This document shows positions 1 through 7,768 of a stretch of DNA of 64,000 nt, one piece after another. How positions within the stretch are numbered: the first letter of the stretch is position 1; each line of letters opens with the position of its first letter. Source of the stretch: Streptomyces sp. MST-110588 (lineage in GTDB: Bacteria; Actinomycetota; Actinomycetes; Streptomycetales; Streptomycetaceae); NCBI RefSeq assembly GCF_022695595.1, contig NZ_CP074380.1, forward strand, positions 553,501-617,500, read 5' to 3'. The position numbers and the translations under genes are program-made. The notes beneath the pieces were generated by a model. The model saw only the letters and a program-made list of their open reading frames with translations, searched no databases and had not been told where the DNA came from.

Positions 1-922
1 CGTAGGAGAGGTCGCCGAGGAAGACCGCGCCCGGTGTCCGTAGCAGGGACCGTCTGCCTTGTGTGTCCAGCGCCGCTGTCGCCCTGATCAGGAGGGCGAC
101 GGGGACCACCGTGGCCGCGGCCGGCAGGAACGGCGCGGGAAGCACCGCCACGCCCAGGAAGAGGGCCGCGCACAGCAGCCCGGCCGATGCGGTGACTCCG
201 ACCCGGACGCGGAATCCATTCATGTGCATCCGGGCGAGGACCATCCCCAGCAGGAACTCGGGCAGCCGGCACGGAGGGAACATGTACACGAGCGCCATCT
301 GCGTCATCGACACTTTGCCGGGCAGCGGACCGTGTTCGAGGAGAGGTCCGTCGATGCCCAGCATGCTCAGCGGCACCGCCCAGACCGCCACCGCGGCGAT
401 CAGGGCCGCGGCCGGGAGCCCCTTCGTACGGATCCGTGTCACCAGTGGCAGCAGCAACGGAAAGAGCAGGTAGAACAGCAGCTCGCAGGTGAGCGACCAG
501 GCGACGCTGTTGCCCGCCAGCCCGAATCCCGGCAGTGGGATCAGGGTGTGCACCAGAAGGGCGTTGGCCAGGTCGCCCAGGACCGTGGGGTGGACGCCGT
601 GTGTCGGCATTCCGATGCCCCGAACGAGCACCATGATCGTCGCCCAGACGACCAGGTGGTTCGGATAGATCTTGACGATCCGCCGGCGCCAGAAGCCTCG
701 TACGGTGTCCGTCTCGCGCGCCGAAAGAGTCAGCACGAACCCGCTGAGAACGAAGAAGACCGAGACGCAGACCGGACCGAGCAGGAAGAGGACCGGGCTG
801 GGCCAGGTGCCCGTCCGTGCGGCCTCCGAAGTCGCCACGTGGCAGACGAACACGCCGAACGCGGCGACGAACCGCAGACCGGTCAGGGAGGGCAACCGCA
901 CGAATGCGGCCGGCGGGGGCAT
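1..922 (-). CDS. Membrane acyltransferase, acyltransferase-3 family (3' end cut by window edge)
   Basis: Translation of the minus strand from an ATG at 922 stays open to position 1, about 307 residues, and has no stop inside the window. The start follows GAGGAGC about 9 bases upstream. The N-terminus reads SLTGLRFVAAFGVFVCHV, which is the acyltransferase-3 signature with its conserved Arg and the presumed catalytic His. Alternating hydrophobic segments follow (for example VCVSVFFVLSGFVL and a stretch around LLFYLLFPLLLPLV), giving a multi-pass membrane protein. Members O-acylate sugars, peptidoglycan or natural products. It is divergently placed from the tox-like genes and could acylate their product or a self-protection target. 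That link is inference, because the family is common in Streptomyces. Family confidence is high; substrate is unknown. Confidence 0.85.
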   Translation of the reverse strand, partial: MPPPAAFVRLPSLTGLRFVAAFGVFVCHVATSEAARTGTWPSPVLFLLGPVCVSVFFVLSGFVLTLSARETDTVRGFWRRRIVKIYPNHLVVWATIMVLVRGIGMPTHGVHPTVLGDLANALLVHTLIPLPGFGLAGNSVAWSLTCELLFYLLFPLLLPLVTRIRTKGLPAAALIAAVAVWAVPLSMLGIDGPLLEHGPLPGKVSMTQMALVYMFPPCRLPEFLLGMVLARMHMNGFRVRVGVTASAGLLCAALFLGVAVLPAPFLPAAATVVPVALLIRATAALDTQGRRSLLRTPGAVFLGDLSY

Positions 923-1611
923 GGCCAGGTTGCTCCTCGTACGTCTGCGGACATCACGGGCCCACTGTCTGAACGCGGCCCCGTCCGCCCGCCCGACCCG
1001 CGCGGCGACTCACCCCATCGAGGTGAAGCACAGGACCGAATGGCTGCCTTCGCCGACGCCAGGAACAGCGCTGCGAGTCCATGCCATGGGCGTGTCGCCG
1101 GGTCGAGGCGCCGCGTTCGGCATTCGGTAGGACGCTCTCAACTGGCTGCCCCGTTCTCGGGCTGATAGACCGGTAATCGCTTGCAGCGCCCGGCCCTGCC
1201 CGGAGGGAGCACGCGTGGCCCGGAAGCCGCTGCGGCACGTCCTGGTGCGCTGCGGGACACGGCCGCTGCGGGACACGGCCATCGGGTGATCCGTCGGCTG
1301 TCCCGTTCGCTCGTCGGATGCGGAATGCGCGGCAGTTCGGCGTCGGTCGGTGCCGGGCCGGCCGGCTCACCGCATTGCTCGACGCATGGGTGCCGGCGCG
1401 CGGTCGCGCGCCGGATCTGTACGAGCCGGTACCGGCGCCGGCCGACAGCGCTTTGTGTCCTGCCTTCGTACCTCGCCGCACGCGAGACGGCCGTGCCTGT
1501 CTCCCTGTGCCCTATGCCTGCTTTCCGCGGCTCCCAGCGGGAAGCGCCCGATGTGCCGCCCATCCGGTGGTACGCCCTGTGACCGTTCGTCCGAGAAAGG
1601 ATGTGATTCCC
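923..1611. other. Divergent intergenic region, no convincing gene
   Basis: About 690 bases lie between the divergent acyltransferase and the first plus-strand ORF. Open frames exist on both strands, but their translations are low-complexity Arg/Gly/Ala/Pro sequence typical of shadow frames in GC-rich DNA, and none has a recognisable domain. The region presumably carries the promoters for both directions. I could not identify a convincing -10/-35 pair. Confidence 0.5.
1249..1280 (+). repeat. 16-bp perfect tandem duplication
   Basis: Two adjacent identical copies of GCTGCGGGACACGGCC occupy 1249-1264 and 1265-1280 inside the divergent intergenic region. They could be a simple slippage duplication or a duplicated protein-binding site. 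There is no further evidence for either. Confidence 0.7.
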
Positions 1612-1656
1612 ATGCGCAAGCCAGTTCGCCGCGACCCGTGGCCCTGGATCAGTTGA
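1612..1656 (+). CDS. 14-codon leader or precursor peptide candidate (MRKPVRRDPWPWIS)
   Basis: A short ORF begins with ATG at 1612 after a Shine-Dalgarno-like AAAGGA with a 10-base spacer, and ends in TGA at 1654-1656. The peptide is basic at its N-terminus and ends DPWPWIS, with two Trp in its last five residues. It is the first translatable ORF ahead of the plus-strand biosynthetic run. A GC hairpin starts 16 bases after the stop, and the first large gene starts about 155 bases downstream. Two readings fit: a leader peptide that senses charged tRNA-Trp and controls downstream transcription, or a minimal peptide substrate. No RiPP-type leader domain or obvious peptide-modifying enzyme accompanies it. 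It could also be a chance ORF. Confidence 0.35.
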   Translation: MRKPVRRDPWPWIS

Positions 1657-1672
1657 TCCGCCCAAGGGCGCC

Positions 1673-1694
1673 GTGCCGACTCGACGGTCGGCGC
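1673..1694 (+). terminator. Hairpin downstream of the short ORF (possible attenuator)
   Basis: GTGCCGAC at 1673-1680 can pair with GTCGGCGC at 1687-1694, an 8-bp stem with one G-U pair and a 6-base loop TCGACG. There is no U-tract, so it is not a classical intrinsic terminator. Its place between the 14-codon ORF and the propeller gene would suit partial termination or attenuation. Confidence 0.35.
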
Positions 1695-1811
1695 GCGCTG
1701 CCTTCTGATCGGCGGTCGCCGTCTATGGGCGAGGTTTCCTCAATTGCCTTCTCCCATGGTACGGCGACCGCCGTACCCGCCTGCCCCACCTGGAAGGAAC
1801 GCCGATCCGGC

Positions 1812-3731
1812 ATGAGCCTCACGGAACGCATCACTCGTATCGTCAACCAACCGGGTCGCGGTCTGCTCGCCGCCGACGCGCTCGGCAACGTACATCTGCT
1901 GGACACCGGCCTGAAGGTGCTGACCTCGTCCGGGGCCACGTCCCGCGCGCAGGTACCGGCCGGCGACCCCGTCTTCGCCATCACCGTGGCCGGACGGTGG
2001 ATCATCACCAGAGACAAGCTCGGCACCATTTCCCGCTGGGACGCGACCACGCTGCGGCTGGTCGACAGGCTGGATGCCGCCGCCACCTGTGACCGGGCTC
2101 CTTTGATGGACGGCGAGGAGCCGTCGCCCACCATGGTCCGCGGGATCGGCGTGTGGAACGGAAAGGTTTACCTCAGCAACGGCTACTTCCAGCTCGTCGT
2201 GCTGGATCTGGACACCTTCGCGGTGGAGCACATCCAGCAGTGGAACCCCCCGTTCTCCCGGCTCGAATGGTTCTGCACCGACGCCCCGGGCGTCCAGGCC
2301 GTCTCCGACCGCAACGGCCGGGTCTACATCGGCTCGCTCGACGACCTGGACTTTCCCGTCGTGAGCCAGGTCGACAGCTCCAACATCCACCGCCTGCTCT
2401 ACGACAGCCGCCACCACCGGTTCTGGGCCACTCTGGACGGCGGTACGGGAGCGGACCGGGCCATCCGTAACGGCGTGGCCACGGTCGGGCTGGACGGACA
2501 GGTCCTGGAACGGTCGCTGTTCGCACGCAACGATGTCGAGGCACTGGCATTGTCCCCCGACTTTTCCAAGGCCTATGTCGGCGGGTTCGACGGTGAGCTG
2601 CTCATTTTCGACAACACCGCACCGGAGCTGCGTATCGCCAAGCGCGTCACCGGTTTCAGCCATCAGATCTTCGACATCGCCGTCGACGACAACGGCGCCG
2701 TCCACGTTCTCAGCCAGGACGGGGAGATCGCCACGTTCGACCCCGACGGCGCCTTTCTCAACCGGCTCGATTACGCGCGGCAGAGCGCTTGGGACATCCG
2801 CCCGGTACCGGGTGGGCGCGGACGGTTCGCCGTGGCGACGGACGACGGAGCCGCTTTCGTCGACGTGGTGGAACCGTGCCCGGGCCACCCCGCCCTGCGT
2901 CTTTCCGCACACGATACGGACGGGGCGGGCTTCACCCGCCGCATCCTGCCGACCGAGGACGGCTGGTTCGGCATCGCCTGGCCTCGTGAGGTACTGCGGA
3001 CCGAGGGTGAGCGCCGCGCCTGGACCGTACAGATGCCCGACATCGTCCACACGCTGGCCCTTTCTCCCGACGGCACCCGGCTGCTCGTCGCATGCAACGC
3101 CGGCGGCATCGAGCTGGACGCCGAAACCGGACAGGAGACCGGCCGGATCACCGACCTGCCGGCTTCCGCCTGGGTGAGCGGCTATCTCGCGGACGGGCGG
3201 AGGTTGCTGGGCAGCCGCAACGGCCTGCTGCGCGCCTATGACGCCGCCGGGGAAGTGACCTGGGAGATCGATCTCGGCGGTTATCCCAAGCGACTCGACG
3301 TATTCGGCGACCGGATCCGTGTAACCGGTGCCGGGGGTGTAAAGGAATATCTCGTCGACGAGCAGAAGGCGGACCGTCAGTTCGTCGAGCTCTTCGACAA
3401 TACCGTGGAGTGTGCCACCCTGATCGACGGCACATTGTGCGCCGTCTCCTACGGTATGCAGCTTGGCGCCTTCGACTACGAGACGGGTGAGCTCGTGGGA
3501 TTCGCCGAGGATCTGCCCGACTACTCCAAGAGCATCGCTTCCTTCCACGACTCCACCGGTGCGCCTGTCGTCGTCGTCGGCGGCCGTAGCGGCTTTCTGC
3601 GCCTGTACCGTCTGGACCGCTCGACACCTCAACAGGTCTTGCATCCCCTGCGCGAGCTGTGGCTGCCGCGGACCCCCGCCTGCGGGGACTTCCAGGTGAA
3701 GGTGGAAGCCGACGGCGCGGGCGTCCGATGA
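1812..3731 (+). CDS. Beta-propeller (WD40/YVTN-like) protein of the tox-like cluster
   Basis: This 639-residue protein is built of repeated 40-50 residue beta-propeller blades with Asp-Gly turns, such as LSPDFSKAYVGGFDGELLIFD, VAVDDNG-like segments and LSPDGTRLLVACNAGG. It has no signal peptide or membrane span and should be cytoplasmic. The open frame extends further upstream, but ATG 1812 is preceded by GGAAGGA and begins a normal-looking sequence, MSLTERITRIV. Its stop overlaps the next ATG as ATGA, so the MFS gene is translationally coupled. It diverges from the WD40 protein at 6053 but has the same general architecture, which suggests either a duplicated ToxC-like scaffold or two propellers with separate roles. 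No catalytic motif is visible, and function within the pathway is unknown. Confidence 0.8.
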   Translation: MSLTERITRIVNQPGRGLLAADALGNVHLLDTGLKVLTSSGATSRAQVPAGDPVFAITVAGRWIITRDKLGTISRWDATTLRLVDRLDAAATCDRAPLMDGEEPSPTMVRGIGVWNGKVYLSNGYFQLVVLDLDTFAVEHIQQWNPPFSRLEWFCTDAPGVQAVSDRNGRVYIGSLDDLDFPVVSQVDSSNIHRLLYDSRHHRFWATLDGGTGADRAIRNGVATVGLDGQVLERSLFARNDVEALALSPDFSKAYVGGFDGELLIFDNTAPELRIAKRVTGFSHQIFDIAVDDNGAVHVLSQDGEIATFDPDGAFLNRLDYARQSAWDIRPVPGGRGRFAVATDDGAAFVDVVEPCPGHPALRLSAHDTDGAGFTRRILPTEDGWFGIAWPREVLRTEGERRAWTVQMPDIVHTLALSPDGTRLLVACNAGGIELDAETGQETGRITDLPASAWVSGYLADGRRLLGSRNGLLRAYDAAGEVTWEIDLGGYPKRLDVFGDRIRVTGAGGVKEYLVDEQKADRQFVELFDNTVECATLIDGTLCAVSYGMQLGAFDYETGELVGFAEDLPDYSKSIASFHDSTGAPVVVVGGRSGFLRLYRLDRSTPQQVLHPLRELWLPRTPACGDFQVKVEADGAGVR

Positions 3732-5050
3732 CCGGTGACGAAGCAGGCGGCGGCGCCTTGGACGCAGCCGGCGCCTGCACCGCCGAGGCCGTGGAACCCT
3801 CACCCCTACGTGACCGCAGGTTCCGCATCTTCGCCACCGGGAACGCGCTGAACAACGTGGGTGAGGCCGTTTACGCCACCGTGCTGCCCCTCATGGTCTA
3901 CGACCTGACCGGATCTCTCGCGGCGATGTCCTTGCTGGCCGCGGCCATCCCGCTGAGCCTGGTCGCCGGACCGTGGCTCGGCTCCGCGGCGGACCGCTGG
4001 GGACCGCGGGTCCTCGTGGTACCCGGACTGCTGGTCCAAGCGACGGGCGCCGTCATCATGAACCTCGGTGTGACGGCCGGTCATGCTCCGACATGGTTGC
4101 TGTTCGGGTGCGCCTTCCTGATCGCCCTGGGCGGCTCGGCGTACCTGACCGGCTGGGTCACCGGCGTACCGGGCATGTTCCCCGACTGCAAGGTCCGCGC
4201 TCGCGGAACGTTGAACAGCATCTTCTTCGCCACCACCGTGGCCGGCCCGCTCCTGATCACGGCAACCCTGCCGTGGATCGGCTACACCGGCCTGCTGTGG
4301 CTGAACGCCATGACCTTCGCGGCACCCATCGCCGTATGGGCGATGGGAATCCACCCCCCGCGCAAACAGCCGGTGCCTGCGGCGCGGCCCCGGGCCGGAC
4401 GCGGCGTACGGGAGGGGTGGCGGGCCATCACCTCGGACCCGCGCATGCTGACCATCACGGTCGTCCATGTCGTACTGGCACTGCTGTGCGGCACCGGCCT
4501 GCAGACGCTGCTCGTCTACGACCTGCGGCACTCCTGGCACGTGTCCGGCGCCACGTCCTCGGCAGTGATCCTGGCAGCCAACGCCTGCATGCTGCTGGGC
4601 AACCTGCTGGTGGCCCAGCGTGCCACCTTCCGCCCGCACCTGTCACTGACACTCGGCACCGGCCTGCGGGCCCTGACGCTGTTCCTCCTCGTCGCACCGC
4701 TGTGGCCCGTCTTCGTAGGGGCCATGGCTCTCGGGGCCCTGGGGCAGGGAGCCGTTCTGAGCACCATGGTGATGATGCGCGTCAAGTACGTCTCTGCAGA
4801 GGTACTGGGACGCTCCTCCGGGCTGCTCTCCCTGCTCGCAGGAGGCGCGGCTCTGCTCTCCCCCGTCCTGACCCCTGCCCTCAGTCACGCACTCGGCGTC
4901 CGCGGGGCACTCCTCGTACTGGGCCTGCTGTCGCTGAGCACACTGTTCTACCTGCGCCACACCTGGCGGGCCTGGGAAGGCGCCGACCGGGCCGTGCCGA
5001 CCGGCGCCTGTCCCGCCACCGCGAACGCCACCGCCGGAGGAGGGGCATGA
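3728..5050 (+). CDS. MFS efflux transporter
   Basis: This 440-residue major facilitator protein has about twelve hydrophobic segments. It begins with a short polar N-terminus and then RDRRFRIFATGNALNNVGEAVYATVLPLMVYDLTG, typical of MFS_3/enterobactin-exporter-like permeases. A conserved loop 2-3 motif appears as GSAADRWGPRVLVV. The ATG overlaps the preceding stop (ATGA) and its own stop overlaps the next start in the same way, so it is co-translated with the biosynthetic genes. It most likely exports the cluster product and provides self-resistance. By contrast, Burkholderia toxoflavin clusters use a multi-gene RND-type exporter. Confidence 0.85.
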   Translation: MTGDEAGGGALDAAGACTAEAVEPSPLRDRRFRIFATGNALNNVGEAVYATVLPLMVYDLTGSLAAMSLLAAAIPLSLVAGPWLGSAADRWGPRVLVVPGLLVQATGAVIMNLGVTAGHAPTWLLFGCAFLIALGGSAYLTGWVTGVPGMFPDCKVRARGTLNSIFFATTVAGPLLITATLPWIGYTGLLWLNAMTFAAPIAVWAMGIHPPRKQPVPAARPRAGRGVREGWRAITSDPRMLTITVVHVVLALLCGTGLQTLLVYDLRHSWHVSGATSSAVILAANACMLLGNLLVAQRATFRPHLSLTLGTGLRALTLFLLVAPLWPVFVGAMALGALGQGAVLSTMVMMRVKYVSAEVLGRSSGLLSLLAGGAALLSPVLTPALSHALGVRGALLVLGLLSLSTLFYLRHTWRAWEGADRAVPTGACPATANATAGGGA

Positions 5051-5805
5051 CCGGCACAGCACCGAGCAGCCACTCCGCGGCGACGGCCCCCGGCCCGGAC
5101 ACGCAACCGCGTACGCCTCCGGCAGCGCCGGCTCCGCCTGCCCCGCCTGTCCCGCCTGTCCCGCCGACCGCGCCGGCGAAGGAGCAGGGCAGGGTCGACG
5201 CATACATCCGCACGGCCGTACCGGTGTCGCTGCGCTGTGGTGAGCGCACCCACCAAGCCACCCTGACCACCTTTCACAACCTCATGGACGCACGTGAGCA
5301 CCTCGCCGTGCTACTCGGCCGGCCCCGTACGTCCGTCCCCTTGGTGCGGCTGCATTCGGAATGTCTCACCGGTGACGTGTTCGGCTCCGAGCGCTGCGAC
5401 TGCGGAGCGCAACTGGACGAGTCGCTGGCCCAGATCGCCACGGTCGGCGGGGTGCTGCTGTATCTGCGGCAGGAAGGCCGGGGCATCGGCCTGTACAACA
5501 AGCTCGACGCCTACCGTCTACAGGACCGCGGGCTGGACACGTACGCCGCCAACCGGGCGCTGGGCCTGGAGGCCGACGCCCGGGACTACACCGCGGCGGC
5601 TCAGATGCTTCTCGCGCTGGGACACCGCGAGATCGATCTGCTCACCAACAACCCCGACAAGAGACACCAACTGGAACGCAACGGCATCAGTGTCCGCTGC
5701 ATGGTGCCCACCATGGTCCATCTGACGGCACAGAACTCGGCTTACCTCAAGGCGAAGGCGACCATCACCGCACACACGCTTTCGCTGGAAGGACTGCATA
5801 AATGA
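5047..5805 (+). CDS. GTP cyclohydrolase II (ToxB-like)
   Basis: This 252-residue GTP cyclohydrolase II opens the imidazole ring of GTP to give 2,5-diamino-6-ribosylamino-4-pyrimidinone phosphate, formate and pyrophosphate. The zinc site is intact: Cys residues near 106, 117 and 119 in CLTGDVFGSERCDC. The catalytic stretch RQEGRGIGLYNK is present, followed by AYRLQDRGLDTYAANRALG. The first ~45 residues are Pro/Ala-rich and are an extra tail compared with ordinary RibA. There is no fused DHBP synthase domain and no other riboflavin gene nearby, which argues for specialised metabolism rather than housekeeping riboflavin. Adjacent WD40 and SUMF1-fold genes match the toxoflavin gene set. Start and stop codons overlap neighbours by ATGA. 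Confidence 0.9.
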   Translation: MTGTAPSSHSAATAPGPDTQPRTPPAAPAPPAPPVPPVPPTAPAKEQGRVDAYIRTAVPVSLRCGERTHQATLTTFHNLMDAREHLAVLLGRPRTSVPLVRLHSECLTGDVFGSERCDCGAQLDESLAQIATVGGVLLYLRQEGRGIGLYNKLDAYRLQDRGLDTYAANRALGLEADARDYTAAAQMLLALGHREIDLLTNNPDKRHQLERNGISVRCMVPTMVHLTAQNSAYLKAKATITAHTLSLEGLHK

Positions 5806-5903
5806 TCCGCCGGCAGGTCGGCGACCGGTCCGCACAGCTCGACGACCGGTCCGCACAGATGTGGTTCCGGGACCGGTCCATGAAGTCCGCGCGTACGGGC
5901 TGA
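5802..5903 (+). CDS. 33-residue ORF with repeated DRSAQ motif, coupled to the cyclohydrolase
   Basis: The ATG at 5802 overlaps the cyclohydrolase stop as ATGA, the same junction used throughout this operon. It is preceded by GGAAGGA about 8 bases upstream. The ORF ends at TGA 5901-5903. The peptide is basic and contains in-frame repeats: DRSAQ at residues 8-12, DRSAQ at 15-19 and DRSMK at 24-28, with MWFR in between. It could be a small operon protein or peptide substrate. It could equally be an accident of three palindromic GACCGGTC sites in the DNA (see the repeat entry). I recognise no homologue. Confidence 0.3.
   Translation: MIRRQVGDRSAQLDDRSAQMWFRDRSMKSARTG
5823..5878. promoter_or_regulatory. 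Three palindromic GACCGGTC boxes before the WD40 gene
   Basis: The 8-bp perfect palindrome GACCGGTC occurs at 5823-5830, 5844-5851 and 5871-5878. The first two lie inside a longer repeat, GACCGGTCCGCACAG. Spacing is 21 bp (two helical turns) and 27 bp. They sit in the 247-base gap between the cyclohydrolase and WD40 genes, the only long gap in the run, so they could be an operator array for an internal promoter. The motif is also in phase with the 33-codon ORF, so coding repetition is an alternative. Confidence 0.4.
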
Positions 5904-6052
5904 CGCACATCAAGAGCCCGGCCAGGAACGAGGCCGCTCGCCCGGTCGTGACGGCCGCCGTTTTCCTTGCTGCTTTCCTCGTTGCGCCCCGGGCCCGGCC
6001 GACGGTCCCCGTGCGGGGAAGCATTCCACCACCCGAGAAAGAGGAATTGCAC

Positions 6053-7768
6053 ATGATCCAGCACAGCAGCCCGATCAGCGGCGTCGCGGTCTGGCAGGAC
6101 CGCTACGTCGTCACGGCTGGGTATGACAATCAGGTCCTGCTGTGGGACCAGCGGACGAAGCGTCCACTGGCCCGTGCCTACCACGACCACCTGGCCAACC
6201 AGTGCGCGTTCTCCCCCGACGGCACTTTGCTGGTGACTGCATCGAGCGACTTCTCCGCGCGCTTGTGGTCGGTACCCGATCTGCGCCTGCGGGCAGTGCT
6301 CGCGGACCACGACGACGATGTGCAGATGGCCGTCTTCCACCCGGAGAGGGAACTCATCGCCACGGCGTCCTTCGACTACCGGGTCCGCGTCTTCGATTTC
6401 TCCGGAGCGCTGATCCAGACCTTCTCGGGCCACACCGACCAGGTCAACTCGGTGGAATGGACGAGCGGAGGCGACGAACTGGTCTCATGCAGCAGCGACG
6501 GTACGGTCAGACGCTGGTCGCTGACGACGGCGGGCCTTGTCAGCGAGCTCGATCTGCAAGGAGGCCAGAGTGACACCGTGGCCATCGCCCGCGACGGCAC
6601 CATCTTCGCAGGCGACGACGACGGCCGGATCATCGTCACGGACGGGGATTCACCTCTGGTGATTCAGGCGCACAAAGCCGGTGTCAAGCGGCTGGCCCTC
6701 GACGAGGAGCGCGGGCTGCTGGCCTCGCTCAGCTACGACCGCACCATGCGTTTGTGGGACATCCGCGGCGACCGGCCGGTCGAGGCCGAATGCACCGAGC
6801 TGCCCACGGACGTCTGGGCACGCTCGTGCGCCTTCGCGGGCGGCACCACGATCGTCCTCGGCACCTTCGGCAGCACGTACCGCACCTACGATTACGGCGC
6901 TCACCGGTGGGAGACGGCCGAGATCCCGACGACCGACGGCATCAACGCGGTCCTGTCGGTGAACGGCGGGACCTTCACGGTGGGGGACGCCGGTGTCGTC
7001 CGACGCAACGGCACGCCGCTGGCGCGCATCGGGAGCCTGTGCAACTTCCTCACCCGGACCTCCGGCATGGTACTGACCGGGGGTCAGCTCGGCGTCCTGT
7101 ACGACGCCGCCACCGGACGCCGGCTCCATGAGCACCACTCGCCGCTCAATTGCGGAGTGCGCTTCGCGCATGCCGGAGTTGAACATGTCCTGATCGGCTC
7201 GTACACCGGAGAGGGACTGCTCTTCCGGGTGCCGGAAGCCGGCCGGATCGAGCATGTGCGTGATGTGCCACTGCACACCAACGCCATCAAGGGTGTCGCC
7301 GTTTCCGGTGATCTGCTGCTGTCGTTGTGCGCCGACGGCAGCGCCACCTGGCTGGACATCAGCGCACTGCGCACGTGCGGATCCGTCGACCGGTCGCACG
7401 AACAGGTCGCCAACGGCTGTGTGGGGCTGGGAGACGGGGATTTCGCCAGCGTGGGACGGGACCGCATCATGCGGCTGTGGACTTCCGACCGGAAAGCCGA
7501 GGCCATCCCCACCCCGCACACGCATTCGATCAAGGCCATCGCCGCCGACTCCGGCGGACGGCTGATCGCGACGGGCGGCTACAACGGCATGGTCGCCGTC
7601 TACGACCGGGACGGCCGGCAGTGGAGCACTCAGGAGCGCCCCACCACTTCGGGGATCTCCGCACTGGACTACGACGCCGAAGCCGGTGTCTTCCTGGCCT
7701 CGTCCTACGACGGCCGGGTCTACGACATCAGCCCGCTTCCCGTCCCGCGCCTGACGGTTGCCGCATGA
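6053..7768 (+). CDS. WD40-repeat protein (ToxC-like)
   Basis: This 571-residue protein has classical WD40 blades from its N-terminus, for example GVAVWQDRYVVTAGYDNQVLLWD, FSPDGTLLVTASSDFSARLWS and SGHTDQVNSVEWTSGGDELVSCSSDGTVRRWS. Further degenerate blades continue to the C-terminus, consistent with two stacked or paired propellers. ATG 6053 is preceded by GAGGAA with a suitable spacer. The stop overlaps the flavin-reductase start (ATGA). The toxoflavin operon contains a WD-repeat protein, ToxC, beside GTP cyclohydrolase II and a SUMF1-type protein, and this gene is the best match by type and context. The biochemical role of such proteins in azapteridine assembly is not visible from sequence. 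A scaffold role is inference. Confidence 0.8.
   Translation: MIQHSSPISGVAVWQDRYVVTAGYDNQVLLWDQRTKRPLARAYHDHLANQCAFSPDGTLLVTASSDFSARLWSVPDLRLRAVLADHDDDVQMAVFHPERELIATASFDYRVRVFDFSGALIQTFSGHTDQVNSVEWTSGGDELVSCSSDGTVRRWSLTTAGLVSELDLQGGQSDTVAIARDGTIFAGDDDGRIIVTDGDSPLVIQAHKAGVKRLALDEERGLLASLSYDRTMRLWDIRGDRPVEAECTELPTDVWARSCAFAGGTTIVLGTFGSTYRTYDYGAHRWETAEIPTTDGINAVLSVNGGTFTVGDAGVVRRNGTPLARIGSLCNFLTRTSGMVLTGGQLGVLYDAATGRRLHEHHSPLNCGVRFAHAGVEHVLIGSYTGEGLLFRVPEAGRIEHVRDVPLHTNAIKGVAVSGDLLLSLCADGSATWLDISALRTCGSVDRSHEQVANGCVGLGDGDFASVGRDRIMRLWTSDRKAEAIPTPHTHSIKAIAADSGGRLIATGGYNGMVAVYDRDGRQWSTQERPTTSGISALDYDAEAGVFLASSYDGRVYDISPLPVPRLTVAA

Noticed and set aside
59..1165. Long plus-strand open frame over the left edge
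   Set aside because: Its translation is Arg/Gln/Gly-rich low-complexity sequence, while the minus strand encodes a clear acyltransferase over 1-922.
954..1665. Overlapping minus-strand open frames in the divergent gap
   Set aside because: Composition is typical of shadow frames, there is no ribosome site or domain, and the frames run through the likely promoter region.
1740..3803. 687-codon minus-strand open frame opposite the first propeller gene
   Set aside because: It mirrors the codon structure of the plus-strand gene and has no recognisable domain. Blade repeats and ATGA coupling support the plus strand.
5047..5805. Housekeeping riboflavin operon or FMN riboswitch
   Set aside because: There is no ribB, ribD, ribE or ribH neighbour and no FMN-element signature upstream. 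The partners match toxoflavin-type genes instead.
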